A stretch of DNA of 64,000 nt from Mesostigma viride (lineage: Eukaryota; Streptophyta; Mesostigmatophyceae; Mesostigmatales; Mesostigmataceae): NCBI GenBank assembly GCA_009746045.1, contig RPFO01000080.1, positions 6,395,817 through 6,459,816 of the forward strand, given 5' to 3'. Positions within the stretch are counted from its first letter, which is position 1. Every line of letters begins with the position of its first letter. Both the position numbers and the translations under genes were made by a program. The notes beneath the pieces are model-generated. The model was given only the letters and a program-made list of their open reading frames with translations. It was not told where the DNA came from and searched no databases. Of the stretch, positions 1-15,000 are shown in pieces.

Positions 1-3000
1 ACATCATGTCCCCCACCGCTCTGCGTGCCGGGGGTGCCTATGCGGACACGGACCAGGGGGGGCTCCCTCTTCCCGAGAACCTGTGTGCAAAAATGCACGA
101 TATCCTGGCAGAGCTGCGGGTGTTAGTATCCAGCAGCAAGGGCGCTGAGGATGACCCAGTCGTGCTTGACGGCCAGTCTAAGGCCAGCGAGCTGTGGGCT
201 GCGCTCTCCAACCCATCCTTCCCCCGAGGGAAACCACTGTTTCTATTCCGTGATGGCCCCGTTACAAAGGCCGCCAAGGCCGGCACAGCGGTGCTGCTGG
301 AGGATCTAAACCTGCCATCCCAGGCCGTCGTGGAGCGCCTCAACCCGCTTCTGGAGCCCAACCCAGAGTTCAGCGTGACGGAAGACGTCACGGCGAGCGG
401 GGCGCGCGGCGCAGCTGTGCCGCTGATGCCTGGTTTCCAGATCATCGCCACCTGTCACCGCGCAGGGGACCTGGACCGTGTCCACCTGTCCCCTGCCACC
501 CGCTCGCGCTTCACGGAGATTGCAGTCCCTGCGTACTCGGACGACGAGCTGCGCCGGCTGGTCACGGCAGACCTGACATGCCGGCTGCCGCTCGAGGCAA
601 GGGAGTCTGCGACCCCAGCGGACATCGCCGCAAGTCTGTTTGATCTGCGCGATGAGATCCTGCGCCAGTCGGCCGGCCAGAAGGCGGTGGGCATCGACGT
701 GCGCTCGCTGTTCCGGGTCGCAGACTTCTTGGCGTCAACGGGGGAAGAATTTGCAAACGATCGCCCGGCTGCGCTGCTGGCGGCGGTTCGCTTTTTCCTG
801 CTGGACAGCCTGCCGGCCGAGAAGGCCATGGACGTTGCCCTCAAGTGGTGGGATACCCGACCTTTCTCTGGAGGAGTGAATGCTAGCAGCCGCATCCAGG
901 CCATCTTTGGCCCACCCAAAGTGGTTGTCGACAGCCCTGCTGAGCTGCTCCAGTTGACTGAGAGTCGCAGGCAGTTACGGCTGGCATATACAGGTGTGGC
1001 GGCAAGAATAAAGTGCGACCCTGCGGAGCCGCCCTCGACGCATGATGTGCTTGTGCGGCTGACCGTGTCCCTCACTGAAACGGTGGTCACCAACATGGCG
1101 CGGATATTCGCGTCAATCGGCGCGCGCACGCCCCTGCTCCTGGAGGGCCCTCCTGGCATCGGCAAGACCGAGATCGTGCGCCAGGTGTCCGCGCTGCTCG
1201 GGCACACCTGCGTGCGCATAAATCTGGCGGCGAGCACGACCGTCGACCAACTGTTCGGGTGCATCATCCCCCGCTTTGCCAACGGGCGCCGTGTGTTTGA
1301 GTGGCAGGACGGCAAGCTCTCCGCTGCGCTGCGATCGGGCTCCTGGGTGCTGCTTGACGAGATAAACCTGGCGCCTCCTGAGGTACTGGACGGGCTGTCC
1401 CCCCTGCTGTCAAGGGACTGCACGGAGTTCCAGGTCCCAGGCCTGGGTGAGCGCCTGCAGCTGACCGACGTGCGCATCTTTGCCACGATGAACCCGGCCT
1501 CAATTGGCGGCAACCGCAATAAGCTCCCTCGCAGCATCGCTAACCTGTTCGCACGCGTCGTATTGGATGAGTACCAACCGATGGAGCTGCGCAGGATCCT
1601 GCAGAAGGTCTTCCAGGGACTCCTGCCATCATCCGACAGTCCCAGTGACTGCATCCTCTTGACGGAGCAGCTCACCTCGGTGTTCAACCTGCACAACGAC
1701 ATCAAGTCAAAGGCAAGCCGACGCGACCTGGGCAAGACGGGCGGCCCGTACGAGTTCAACCTGCGCGACTTCACCAAGCTGCGCGACGTGCTCAAGAACG
1801 CGTCCAAGGACCTGCGGCACCACTACCGCTTCTTCTCCGCCTCCACCGATGCCACCTCGACGCCCGCCGACCCGCACCACCCTGCAGGGGGTGACGCCAG
1901 CGAGGATCCCGGGGTCTCCGCGCAGGACTTTGACATCCGCCTGATCGCCCTCCGCAAGTTTGCGGAGCTGATTTACTCGCAGCGCTTCGTCGACCCAGCC
2001 GACCAGGCGCGCGTGCGTGCGTTGCTGGACACGCACTTACCCGAGGGCGGCGCTATCCACCTGTCCTCGGCGGCGTTCAGCATCGACACGAGCATGTCCG
2101 GGTTTGTGCGCGTGGGCGCGGTGTACCTCAAGCTAGGCACCGCCGAGCGGAGCCGCCGGCCCCCGCTTGTGCACACGCCGCAGACCACGCATCAGCTGGA
2201 GATGCTGGCGGCCGCGTGCCAGAGCGGGCGGCCTGTGTTGCTGCAGGGCGAGACGTGCACGCGCAAGACAAGCCTGGTACAGGAGCTGGCGGACATCGCC
2301 CGCCGCCCGCTAATCATCATCCCCATGGGTGACGACACGGACACGAGCGACCTGATTGGCCAGTGGTTGCCGGTTCCTGCCGCTGAGCTGCACGCGGGGG
2401 CCACGGGCGCGCTTGTGCAGGCAGTTGACGTGGCTGTGCACGCGGTGCTGACCCTGGGGGCAGTGACCGTTGTCTCCCAGGGGGGTGCCCAGGTGTCGGA
2501 GAGGAGCGCCCGAGAGCTCAGGGACGTCATCTTCGCCCTGGCAGAGGCCCTCGACGTCATCAGCGGGCGCACCATCACGGAGAATCGGGGCGGTAGCCGC
2601 GCCATTGTCCGGCACGAGGCATCCGTCCTGGAGCGCCACATCATGGGGGCCAAGTCAGCCCTCCGGCTACTGGAGCGGCTGCTCTCACACCCGGCGGTGG
2701 CGGCAGCCAGGAGCGTGGAGGTGCACATTGAGCTAGACCGCGTGCGGCGCGCGCTGGACCGAGAGATCAGGAAGGCGGCCAGGGAGGTCCTTGGTCGCAG
2801 CAGCAGGGGTGAGGAGAGTGTGGGCCACACGTTCACCTTCGTGGAGAGCCCTCTCATCCGTGCGGTGCGCGAGGGCCACTGGGTGCTGCTGGACAACATC
2901 AACTCGGCACCGCAGGACGTAGTGGAGCGGCTCAACCCGCTGCTGGAGGAGAAGCCAGAGCTCGTCATCTACGAGGGGCCGTCAGCCACCGGCAACCCTG

Positions 3001-6000
3001 GGCCCATCGAGGTCCACCCGGACTTCCGGCTCTTTGCAACCGCCAACACTCAGCGTCATGGCTCAAACAAGCTGTCCTCAGCGCTGCTCAACCGCATGAT
3101 CTGCCTGCACATGCAGCCGCTGGACGCCGGGCTTGCGGGGCTGGCCAACGTGGAATCCCACGACCTGTTTGCCATCGTCTGTCACCGGCTGGGTGGCGTC
3201 CACGGCGGGCTGGAACTGGCCAAGCTCCTTCTGCGCTTCCATCGGGAGATGCACGGGCTGATCGCTGACGGCGTGCTGCAGCTGTGCGCCGAGTTCACGC
3301 TGACGTTCCGCGTGCTAGACAACACCGCCGCGATGACGCAAGCGCTCGTGCGGCGCGCAACCAAACCCGTGCGACCCGTCGCGGCCCTCGTGTGGGCCAT
3401 CTACCGCAATTATATCGCCTCAATCCCACGCGTGGAGCAGCAGCGTGCGGTGTCGGACCGCCTGATCAAGCTGCTGGAGTCATCTGACCTCAGCTACGGC
3501 CCCTACGCGGTCCTGCCCATGGGCCACGCAGGCGGGTTGGAGGACTGGCAGCGCTCGTGCGAGAAGCTGCGCGCCGCCATGTGCTGGCTGGAAGAGACGA
3601 GCACTGTGCTGTCGTGCGGGTTGCTGCTGTCGCGCGCCACAAACCCATCGGGCCACGAGGACGCCCTGTTTGCGTGCGCGAGGGAGCTGTACGAGGGCGT
3701 GCTGCGCGCCAGGTGTCGCGACCGCGACCAGGATGTCCTCACCGGCATGAGCAATGCCATCCTGGGGAACAAGCTGCCCGAGCTGGCCAGCGCGCTCTCC
3801 TCGCTCTGCGGTGGCGCGTTTGGTCTGCGGTCGATGGCCCACGAGCTGGAGGCCCCCGCGCAGCTTCTGCACAAGGGCGTCAAGGCCGTCTTCTCGCTGC
3901 TGGTGGAGGACTTTTTGGCCGGCATCACGTTCAATGATGCCGCCAAGCGCATGGCTGTGCTGCGCCGAGTTGTGGGGGTGGTGCAGCGACTCCGGGACGC
4001 AACGCCTGCCCCCAAGCGCCTGGGGCTGACCGGCGTGGCTGCTGACGTGGCACTCCGTGCCCGCTCGTGCCTGGACATCATCTGTGGCTTCGGTGTCGCG
4101 TGTGACAGCATAGAGCTCCTGTGTGGCCCCTCCATCACATCCATCATATCCAGGGTCAACGACACCCTGGACGCCACCCAGGACAGGGGGGCCGCGTTCG
4201 CGCTGCAGCGGGTGCTCACCGTGCGCGTGGAGAGTGTGCCCCCGCTGCTGCAGCGCATGGCCTCCTCGCTGTCGACGGACCTCCCTCCCGCCGTGCTCGT
4301 CCCCTTCTCGCTCATGGTCAGCTGGGCCGCCAACGCGTGGCGCTACCTGATTCGCATTCTTCCCCGCATGGCCTACCTCCAGGTGGACGCCGCCCAGGCG
4401 GATACCGTGACGTCGGCCTGGTTGGGCGAGTGCGAGGTCGGCCTCTGCATGGCCACGTGCGTGCCCCAGTTCAACGCGCTGGCGGCGGAGCTGATCACCA
4501 TGGCCGGCCGGTTCGAGCAGGCGGGCGCCCAGCGTGCCGCGTGGGAGGCCAACCTCAGTTCCCGCTTGGCGCGCGCCGACGCAGCAATAGAGACGGTGAC
4601 GCGCATGGGGCAGGCCGAGGTGACCAAGCGCACCGACATGCGGCGGAAACTGGAGACCATGACGATTGAGGGCCAGCGCGTGGTCCAGCAGAGGCTCATC
4701 GATCAGCAATCTGAAGCAATCCGCAACTTGATGGCGCAAAAGAGCATGCGGGCGGGGGAGAAGAGGCGGCTGGAGGAGGAGAAGGTGGCGGGGTACCCTG
4801 GAGGGGGGGCCCAGGGGGAGCAGGCGCGGGCCCAGCTGCAGGGAATCGGCGACCGCCTTCGTCACCTGGAGCATTCGGACGAGTGGGTGCGCATGGTCGC
4901 GTTGAGGGAGTTTGCGCAGGTGGAGGCCAACGCCACCGCGTTCCAGACACTGTCGCGGCTCCACCGCAAGGTCTTCCCCGATGGGGACGCAGAGGCAGCA
5001 ATACCTGTCAAAGTGGCCCTGGCCGAGCTGTCGGTGGCCGGCGTGGCGTCTGCCGTGTTTGCAGAGGGGTTGGCGGACAGCCCCTGGCAGGGTCTCCCCT
5101 CACTCTGGATCGCTGTGTTCCTCACGCCAGTGCTCCTGCAGTACCTCCCTGCAGGCGTCGGCATCAAGCTCCATGTCCTGCGGGGGGACGACCCCAGCGG
5201 CGCCAGCCTGGTGGACTTTTTGGAGGACTCGTCCAGCGCGCCCTACCCTCGCTTGAGCCTGCTCGTCACGCCCGCGGACCGTGCACGCGCGGTGGCGCTG
5301 CTGGTGGTGTGGCGCCCAAGGGAGGTGCACCTCTTCAAGCCGCACAGGATGCTGCGGATGGATGGCGCGGTGGACCACGCCACGCGCCTGCGACAGTCTT
5401 CGGGGACCGCACCACACACCAGCTGGCGGGGGGTCGAGGTGCACGTGGCGGATCCTTTAGGGGAGGAGCTGTCTCTTAAAGAAGAGATCGTGAACGTGCT
5501 GGCATCGGCGGGGTCATATCTACGGATCTTGACCGACACCAGCGCGGGTCTCAGCTCACCCCCGCGCAGGCAGGACCACCCGATCGACCCGACGACGCTG
5601 CTGCTGCAGATCCAGCGCGTGGAAGCGCTGCTGAGGGAAGGGCTGAGCGGCGCGCCTGCCCGCGTGTCTCCTCTCTCGGACGGCCTCGATCAGTTGCTGC
5701 GGAAAGCGTGCATGGCCCATAACGCGCTGGTCTCGATCGAAGGCAACGACTGGCAGGTCACCAGTACCGACTTGGCCATGCTGCGCCAGCTGCCCGTGTC
5801 CCTGGGGTTCGTCGACGAGCACGAAATCCGTGCCTGGGTGACGGTGAGGATCGCGCAAGGCCTGCCCAGCAGCGCGGCGGGCCGTGTCCACGCCAAGCAG
5901 GTGGTCCAGCTGCTAGCGGACGCGGGGGAGTACCATGAGGCCTGCAAGGCCGCGCGGGATGCCCTCGCCGACACGAGCGAGAGCCAGGTGGCGCAACGAG

Positions 6001-9000
6001 AGGCGGCGCACCGGCTGCACGAGGGCCTCTTCCTCGTGTTCTCCATGCTGGGCTCGTGCGCGGGCACGTTGCTGTCCGAGGTTCTGCCGACGGAGGCGGT
6101 CAGCCGCTGCTGGACTAACACGCCCGAGCTGCTGCGGCTGCTGGAACAAGACGTGCTCAAGCGCGTGCTCTCGCGGGTGCGTGTGCAGGAGGGGCCGCTC
6201 GTGTCGCTGGCGCAGCACGTGACCCTGGCAGAGTGGCGCGACACCCAGGGCAAGCTGGACCGGGCGCTGGACATTCTGGGCATCAAGGACTCGGTGCGGC
6301 ACGAGCGGGGGCTAGCAACGCTGTTCGCGGGGTTGAATGTCCTCTGCAGCGCGGACGAGGGTCGCCTGGAGGTGGCTGCTGACACCCCTACCGAGGCGCC
6401 CCCAGACGAGAGCCCTGAGAAAGCGCGCAAGCGGCGCCTGGCCTCTAAGTGCGTGGAGCAGCTCAAGGAGATCATCGCCGCGGTGGAGAGGCACCGCCCA
6501 ACGCCTTACCAGATCCTCCAGCCCGCGCGGGAGCTTCTGGCGTACTTTGCGCGCAAGCTGGAGCAGCTGGCTGAGCCGGGGGATGGCGCGGGGGTGGACG
6601 AGAACGAGCTGCGTCGCAAGTTTGCACGCGTCAAGGAGTGCCGCGCGATGTGGGACGAGTACGCGGCCGAGAGCGAGGAGGACTCGCTGCTGTCGCACGC
6701 GCTCAAGGACATGCTGCAGTACCGGCACATCTTCCGCGGGCTGCCGGGTGCGGAGTACCTAAACAAGCTGCGCAACCCTGCAAAGCCGTACGAGCCGTCG
6801 TCCAAGGCAAAGGCGGCGGCTAGCGCCGTCGCACGCTTGTACGAGGACTTGTGCAGGCTGGCCCCGGCGAGCGAGTTTGGCGACCCCCAGGATGAGCAGA
6901 GCATCCAGTTGATGCTGGAGATGTCGGGGACCAGCGCGGCGTGGGCAGAGGCGTCCCGCCTGTGTCGTGGCATCCGCAACGGCATGCGGCTTGCTCCCTT
7001 GGATGATCTCGGCACCCCGGGTGCCAGCAGCGATGGCCAGCTGGGCACTTGCCAGGAACAGCTCTGTTTCCTGGCCGTGTTTCTCTCAGACGCACTAGCC
7101 ATGGAGGTCGAGCGGCACGGCCTGCGCGGCGTGAGCCCCACACTGTGCGCGGAGACGCTCCAAAAAAAGCTGCACGCTGCGTTGGCCAGCCAGCGCGCGG
7201 CGAGGCTGCTCGAGGCCCCGTATGAGCTGGTCTGTGGGTTTGACCGTGCGGCACGCATCTGTGCACCATCGCCCTTGTCGCAGCTACATCGAGACATGCC
7301 CCTCCTCGCTACTTATGGACAGCTCAGCGCCGTTTTCAAGCGGGAGAAGGTGGTGCGACAGGCCGCGTCTAACTTTGCGGCGGGAATACCGCTCGCGGTC
7401 GCGCCCATCACGTTTGCGCCTGCGGACCTGGTTGCGCTGTTCTTCCACGACTGCCCCGACCTGACCATCCAGGCACTGGAGTGGCAGGACGCGGTGGATG
7501 AGGCGGGGCAGACCGATAGGATGGACCTGGTGTTGCCCGCGTTTGATGCCTCTGCTGAGCCCCTCTCCGCAACGCAAGCGGCTGCTGGGGCCAGCAGGCC
7601 AGACTATCACACAAGGGCAGACATCTGGTCCGCCATGGCTCTTCCTGCCCGCTCCACCCTGCACCCTCAGCAGCAGCAGCAGCAGCAGTACCACCACCAG
7701 CAGCAGCAGGGGGTGGCAAGTACTGGGACGTTCACCCCGCCGCTTGCCAGTCAGGAGGGGCTTGAGCTGCCAGGTGCCTCCGTCGCCGCTCAGCTGCGAG
7801 TGGCTCTCATGGGATTCCTGCGAGACCTGCTCTCTGCATACAACGCATGTGCGAGGCAGGGCCTTGGACCGCTCTCCCTCCGCTGCCCTGACAACCTCCC
7901 TGGGCAGATCGTGCTGTCGCTCGCGATTATGCTGACCACTACGGCATCGCACCAGCTGCTGTCACGAGGGACCCAGGGGGCAGGGCTCAGGCTTAAGGAG
8001 GAGGGAGGGCACTCACAACAGCTTTCGGACGCCCTCACCTCCGAGGGCCTTCTAGAAGAGGAGATGAGCAATGTTGCTCAGCGCGTGAGGGATGCGGAAG
8101 AGAAACTGCACACGTTCGACCGTTCCGGCGTACAGGAGCCGTCGCAACGCCTCTGGTTGCTGGACAGCTTGCACAGCCTGGAGCGGGACCTGAAGCAGAA
8201 GCAGATTCTTCTGGCGGCCAAGCAGGCGGAGGTTGCGACCATCAAGGCACAGCTCGAGCAGGAACAGGATTTCCTGCGGGAAGGCACCAAGCGCTTGATT
8301 GACCGCCACGTGGCGACCTTGCATGCAGCCGCCATGGGAGTGGCACGCCAGCTGGCGCAGGCCCATGGGCTGATGGCAAGCTACGCGGACCTGTGGGATG
8401 TGCCGGCAGGTGGGGACGTGGCTGATCCGCTGTGGCAGCTGCAGCAACAGTTCTCCCTGCTCAGCAAGCTGTACAGGCCGCTGTGCCTGGGTGACAAGGC
8501 GGCGGGCGTCAGGGACCTGCAAGGGGTCCTGCGGCGAGACGTCATCGACCTAATCGGCTTGAGTGACTTGAAGGAGGGGGCCCGGCTGACGCAGACAAAG
8601 CTGCACCTGCTGCATGAGCATGACGGCTTCCGGAGAGCGACGGAGCACCTACTGCGAGTCTTTTCGCTGGGTGCCCGTGGCTGCGAGGCCATGGTGGGCG
8701 TCTGGAGTAAAGTCGAGCAGCTTATGGAGCCCACGTCGGCGGGTCTGCTGTCAGCCATCCCCGTGGGGGCAGCCTCCACCATCACCGGTGGGTCCCTGCT
8801 GGCTCGAGCGAGTGACGCAGCGGCTCAAGGGCGCGAGCTTAGCCGGCGGTTCCAACTGGCAGCCGCAGCTCTGCTGGAGCAGTGCAGCAGGAATGGGATC
8901 CTGGACCTGAAGGATGTCACGAATGGCTGCAAGAAGCTGCTGTCCTTGGCGCGGGACATGCAGACGGAGATCGAAAAGGTGTCTGTGTTCCCGGGGGTGC

Positions 9001-12000
9001 GCAACGTGTGGCGCTGCCTGGTCTACCGGATCGGGGAAATCGTGCTGGTCTGCACGGGTCGCGTCGCCGCACGCCAGACGGTGCGCGCCGAGTTTGCCGG
9101 CGTGAGGGAGGAGGCGGCGGCGATGGCCAAGGGCTCGCGGTTCGCTGCGATGACGGACGAGGTCGAGCTGAGCAACGCGGTACGGGAGCTGTTGCATGGT
9201 CTGGCATCCGCCACCGAGGCGTGTGCCCGGGTGGGGCACCGCGCCGTGTTTGCGCTGGCCAACTCCCCCCTGGAGCTGCTCTCGGAGGGCCGAGAAGCAC
9301 TGGAAGCGGCGGGGGAGGCGGCGCTGCGCATCACATTCCTTGTGCGGCTCATGCATGAGGGGCTCGCCTGGTTCGTCGGGTTGCCTGTGGAGCCACTGGG
9401 GGCAGCCCAGCTGGCGCGTGCGTGGGACGTGAAGAGCCTCACGCCACTCAAGGCCTTTTTGTCGTCGCTCACGGACCTGGCAGGGATTGATGTGGGTGAT
9501 TTGGACGCCCAACGTGTCATCAACTTGCTGGAAGACCGGGGCGGCGTGCTGGCGCTGCGAGAGGCCGCGCTCAAACTCAAGGGTGCTGGGGAGAGCGCAA
9601 GGGAGGACCTCGGGCCAGATGTCTTCCAGGGACTGTGCCTGCTGGCGGACGTGCTGCGGTCAGAGCTCTTGTCCGCGTCGGTGCGCTTCAGCTGTAAGAG
9701 GCTGTCCAAGGAACTGGCAGACGCCTCCACCCTGGAGGTGCGGCTTGTGGAGCGCAGCGGGGAGGCTGACGCTGGTGTGCTTGTGCCCTCGGCCGCGGTG
9801 CCTCCCAAAGCTGCGGTTCCCCCAGCTGGTGCGGACGGTGAGTCGGCAACAGGTGCCCCGGAGTACGTTCTCAATTTCAAGGTGCTGCAGCTCGTGGATT
9901 TCCGGTCCCCCCAGGCGGTGCGCGCTCAGGTCACGTTCTTCGCGCAGCGGAAGAGCTTGGAGCCGGGCCAATACGAGGCGTGCTTGCAGGCGGTCGCCAC
10001 CCTCTCTCTGCACGCCAGCGTCGTGGAGTCAGGCCTGGCCGAGGCGGGCAGCATCATCATGCTCCTACAGAAGTGCGCGCCGGAGCTGCTGAACGCGCGC
10101 ATCGGTGAGATGGCCAAGGGGTTCACGGGCCAAGTGGATGAAGGCCTCTCTCTCATGCTCAAGCCGCTGCAGCCCATCCTGGGCAGCGCGCCAGGTGGCG
10201 CGGACGGCAGGTCCGCCATGCGTGCCCGACGCGAGCTGCTGCGGCAGCTGCGTCCAGCGGAGCGCTGCGCAGCGGTGGAGGCTATGCTGGAGAAGCTGTA
10301 CCACTTTGAGGAAAAGCACGTGCTCGCGGTCATCGCCGACGGGCTGTGGGAGGTGATGAGGTGCGTGCAGGGGGACCTCAAGGGCAGCATGGCCAGCCTT
10401 GTGGGTCCCCTCGAGTCCGCGGAACCACGGCGGACGGGCGGCCCGGATGCTGCCTGCTCAGCAGACCTGCTGTACCCCCGGTTATCGGCGCAGCTGGACG
10501 TGTTGCAGCGGGAGCTTGACCTGTTGCTCATCGCTCGCAAACACGTGCGCGACGCGCGGTGGCGGCGGCGAGTAGAGAACGCGGAGGAGACATACCGCAA
10601 GGAGGTGGAGGAGCAGGCGCGCTTGCAGCGGCGGCACGATGAGCAGTTGGCCGCGTTCAGGGACGGCCTGGAGGCCGCCAAGGCCCACGTGGAGATCATC
10701 CTGCACGACATCCACAAGCTGGCGTCTCGAGGGATGGGCCAGGACGACAATGTCTCTACACTCCTCAGAGAGCTGGAAGTGGCGGCGCGGGGCAAAGTTC
10801 ACCTGCCAATAGCCAGCTTTTTCGATGCGCCGTCGCGGTGGGCAAGAGTCCAGATGGTGGACTACAAGCCGGCGTTTGTAACGGTGGTCCGCAGTGCTGT
10901 GGGCTCATTCTTTTTTGGGTCTTCCTCCAGCCCACGCGCTCCAGACACGGTCACCTGCGGCGTTGTAAAGAGGGATGGGGTCATGGATGATGAGAGGAGC
11001 CACACCTGGCGCATCCCTGTCAGGCCAGACGACCGCAGTAATGTCCTGGAGTGGGCCCTGGGGCCCGGTGAGAAGCTGGGTTTTGTCAGCACGCTTTTCA
11101 GGGACGATCGGCTGGCGGTTGTGAAAGAGTCAGAATGGGGCATCCCAGTGGATTTTCGTAAACAGGGGTTGCATTACAAGGTCATGTTCACCAACCGATG
11201 GGCACCAAAACATCTAATTGGGGGGGCTTTGGAGGCAGCACCCACCTCTGAGGCAGCACCTACGGTTGAGGCAGCATCTATGGCTGAGGCAACATCTGCG
11301 CTTGAGGGAACCGAGGGAGCCACCACCGCCATGCTCTCCCGACCAGCAGTAGTTCCCACGCTGCGGCCAGATGAGGCAAACGAGCATTTCCGGTGCACCT
11401 TGAACCTCATCCGCGAGCTAGAAAAGGCGGTGTGGGGGCTGGCCGAGCCTGCTCCCTTCAAGTCCAAGCTGCTGGCGTCCACCCGCGAGGAAGTCGAGAA
11501 GGACGCGCAGAGAGATGAGGCACGCGATGAGCGACGGGACCGAGAGGCGATAGAGAAAAGCGCGCTCTACCGGCACATTCTCGCGGGTAAGGAGGCCATG
11601 AAAGCGCTCCAGTCGTCCTTGGCCAAATTGCTGGATGAGTTGAAGACCGCCGTCGACAAGCGCGACCACGAGGGGGTTTCATCCGCGATCGGGGACGGCT
11701 CGCCCGTGCAGGGCATCCTTTCCTCATGGCTCCAGTTGAGCCGGGAGCTGCTCACGTTGGGCAGCGCCGCGTGCATGCCGTCGCGATGCCGCCTGCGGGA
11801 GGCCAGCGCGGAGGAGGTGCGGGAAAGGGAGGTGGCGTACCACTCCCACATGCCCATCGATGCTATCGCGACGGACAACATGGTCAAGGCGGTGACTTCC
11901 CTGGGGACGCTCCTACACGAGTGCAACGTGGAAGCTCTGCTGGGTGACCTGCGGGTTGCCACCTACCGCCTGGCCGTCATGTCGGTTTGCGTGTCCATCA

Positions 12001-15000
12001 GCCAGGTGGCGACGCGGGATGACCTGACCAAGTGCAAGCACAAGAAGGGGAACCTGCACAAGCTGCTGGCCGACATGGCCGACCACCTGGCAGGGGGGGG
12101 GCCGGCCCAGATCTACCATTACATGGTGATCAAGCTACTCAGGGACTCCCTGGAGACGCTGTTTGACCGCAAGAGCAAGCGCGTGGCTCAGCTGGAGCAG
12201 TCGAACCAGCGCGCCAAGCCCCTGGAGGCCATCCCTGAGCGCTGCGACCTGCCGTCCGCGCTGCTCAGCGTGCCCACCAATCAGGGCGACCTCTTTCTGA
12301 CGGTGGAGACCAGCCCTTTGGGTGGCATCGCATTCCGGGAGTCGTCTCTCTTGGTAGATTTCGGCGCCGTCCTCGTGGAGGAAGGCAAGACACTCGAGCG
12401 CCATATCATCGCGACCAACAACTCGGACCATGCGCTCAAACTCTCGGTGGTCCACGGCCACTTGGACGACCACAACCGCGTCGTTGTGCTGCCAGCCTCG
12501 TGCACGCTCCCACTGGGGGAGTCTCGCACCATCGATGTGCTGCTGACCACCAACGGTCCGGCAGGGCTGTTGGATGGCACCTTCCGCCTGGTGGCCCTGG
12601 ACGAGGCCTCAGCCACCCTGGATGTTGCCGTCAGGGTCAACCTGCAGGAGCCCGTGTTTCACCTGGTTGGGCTGGGGGACACCCCTGAGCTCGATCTAGG
12701 GGACGTACTGTGCGGCACAGACACGGTTTGCCAAGATGTCGTGCTGCAAAATGACAGCGGCGTCTCCTTTGACGTCGTGCTGTGGTGGGCCAAGCCCTCC
12801 CCATCGGTCAAGAGCAAACTCTACGCGGAGCGGGAGACCCTGCGCCTCAAGGCAGGCACCCAGCGGCCCGTCAAGATCACGCTCCATCCGAGCACGGTGG
12901 AGGACACGCTGTCGACAGTGCTCTTCCTTGCAGCACAAACCGCAAGCCGCGACCAGCGGATCGCCCTCGCGGTGCGAGCGCGCGTGCTGGATCCGACACT
13001 GGATGTCTTTGCAGGCGACGGCGCAGAGGTGAGGGTGGTGAACGCCGTGAAGATGGACACCTTTGAGCCTGGGTCCCTGGGGACTCTCAGGCTGACGCTG
13101 CGCAACCCGCTGCCACTGGACCTGCCGCTGTCGCTGACGCTGCGCGCGGCTAGCGGGGCAGATAGCTATTATGGCAGGAGCGCTACCAGCAAAGCCACGC
13201 TGCAGTTCAAAGGAGGCAGCGCCTGCAAGGATGGCGTCTCGAGCAGGGAAGCCACGGTGGGGGCCAACGCTGACCTGGTGGTGGTCGTCGACGCAAGCGC
13301 GTCGGTGCCCTGCGAGTTCCAGTGGCAGCTCGCCATCTCCTGCAAGAAGGTGATCCATGCGTTCACCATCAAGGGCGTGTGCGCCACGCCCAACGTGAGC
13401 CTCGTGCCGACCAGCCGCACGTTTTCTGAGATGGACTGCACAGGCGCCACCCAGGGCCTGCTTCGCAGGGACCCTGCGGGGGCGAGCGGTTTCCAGTTGG
13501 TCATCAACCCAGTGCCGATATCGCTCCGGTTCCAGAACCACAGCTCGGCGTCGGCGGTCGTGACGTTGCCAGACGCAGGCATCTTGCGGTTCCCCTCCAG
13601 TTACCCGCGCTCCCTACGTCTGGCTGGGAAAGATGTTGTGGAGGTGAGAGCGCAGCTGGCCCTGCCGTCCATCCAGCGTGGCAGCTACGAGGTGGCCTTC
13701 CCCCTGGTTGCGTCAACTCACCCGCCGCTGGTGTACGCGTGCAAGGTGCACACGTCATACCCGCGCATGCAAGTAGAGCCCCCGGTGGTTGCCCTATTTC
13801 CATCCCATGTTGGTGGGGATAGCCCGATGCTGGGCGGCACCTTTTCGGTTCGTAATGTCGGGGAGCAGCCAGGCAAGTTTGCGCTGCGCTTCCCTTCCCG
13901 ATTCGCGGCTACCGAAGGCTGCTGGGCCGTCACACTGACACCCAAGGGGCCCTACCGCCCCCTCCTCCATGTCCCTGGCGATACCCTGGGAGCTTTCCTT
14001 GACGGCAGGCCACCGATGTATGAGCTATGGCGAGGTAGCTCGCACGAGTTTTTCATCTCTCTCAGCCGTGTGGCAGAAGGCGAACCAGCTACCACTCCCC
14101 TGGGTGCTGGCGGCTCCCCCCTGCTCCCCATCCACGTCGTTATGATGAACGTGTACGCTGATGTCATCCCTGGCGTCATCCTGCAACACCAGGAGGTGCC
14201 CGTCTACTGCGAACTCCCGACGCATTCCCCGGCCCCATCGTACGCGCCTCGTGCGCGGGAATTCGTGCCGTGTGAGCCCTTTGACGCCGCCCTCACCAGC
14301 CCACTGGAGGGCTTTGCAGACCTGCTCTGGTCCCTGGATGAGTGGCTGTCGGCCCACAGTGCCTGCGTGGCTGGCCTCATCCCTCTTCTGCGGCGGGAAA
14401 ATCCATCTGCACCATGGCGGTCCGATGATATTGGGCGGCTGGAGAATGCGGCAAGGGCATGGGAGGCGGCCTGCAGCCGCGGGCGCACTCACTACACCAA
14501 AGAGGACCCAGAGATTCAGAAGCTCACGCGGGCCGTGCTGGAGCTGGCTGGTGTGCCCTGTGGAGACCCCTCACCCACAGAGGTGCATGTGCTGGAGGGC
14601 CGGGTGGCGCACGCCGTGGAACTCCTTGCTGCAGACCTGCGCGCCGTGGACAGCGGGGTGGGGGCGCTGCTGGCCACGGGCCGCTTTACCAAGGAGCTGC
14701 TCTCAACGCACATATCCCACGCGAGCAGGCGGGGCATTGCAGACGACCTCATGCTGTGCGCCAGGGTCCCTGACAAGCCCTCCACCCTGAATGTGGCAGG
14801 AAGGAGGCTGGCCTTGGCAGGCTCCCCACCCGAGGTCATGACCCGGAGACTTGCAATGCTTCAGAAGCTCTGCCCGCTGGCCAGGGTCCCAAAGCTCACC
14901 CCCATGGCAGATTCCGCCCGGCTGGTCCAGTCCTCCCTGTCGGAGTGCGCTGGGGTCATCGGGGGCGGCCAAACCGCCAAGGAGGTGGCGCTGTGTGGCT

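Noticed and set aside
3480-4964. Antisense frame of 494 codons opposite exon 1, and many similar ones
   Set aside because: GC-rich coding DNA leaves long open antisense frames; translations are Arg/His/Gln-rich without domains.
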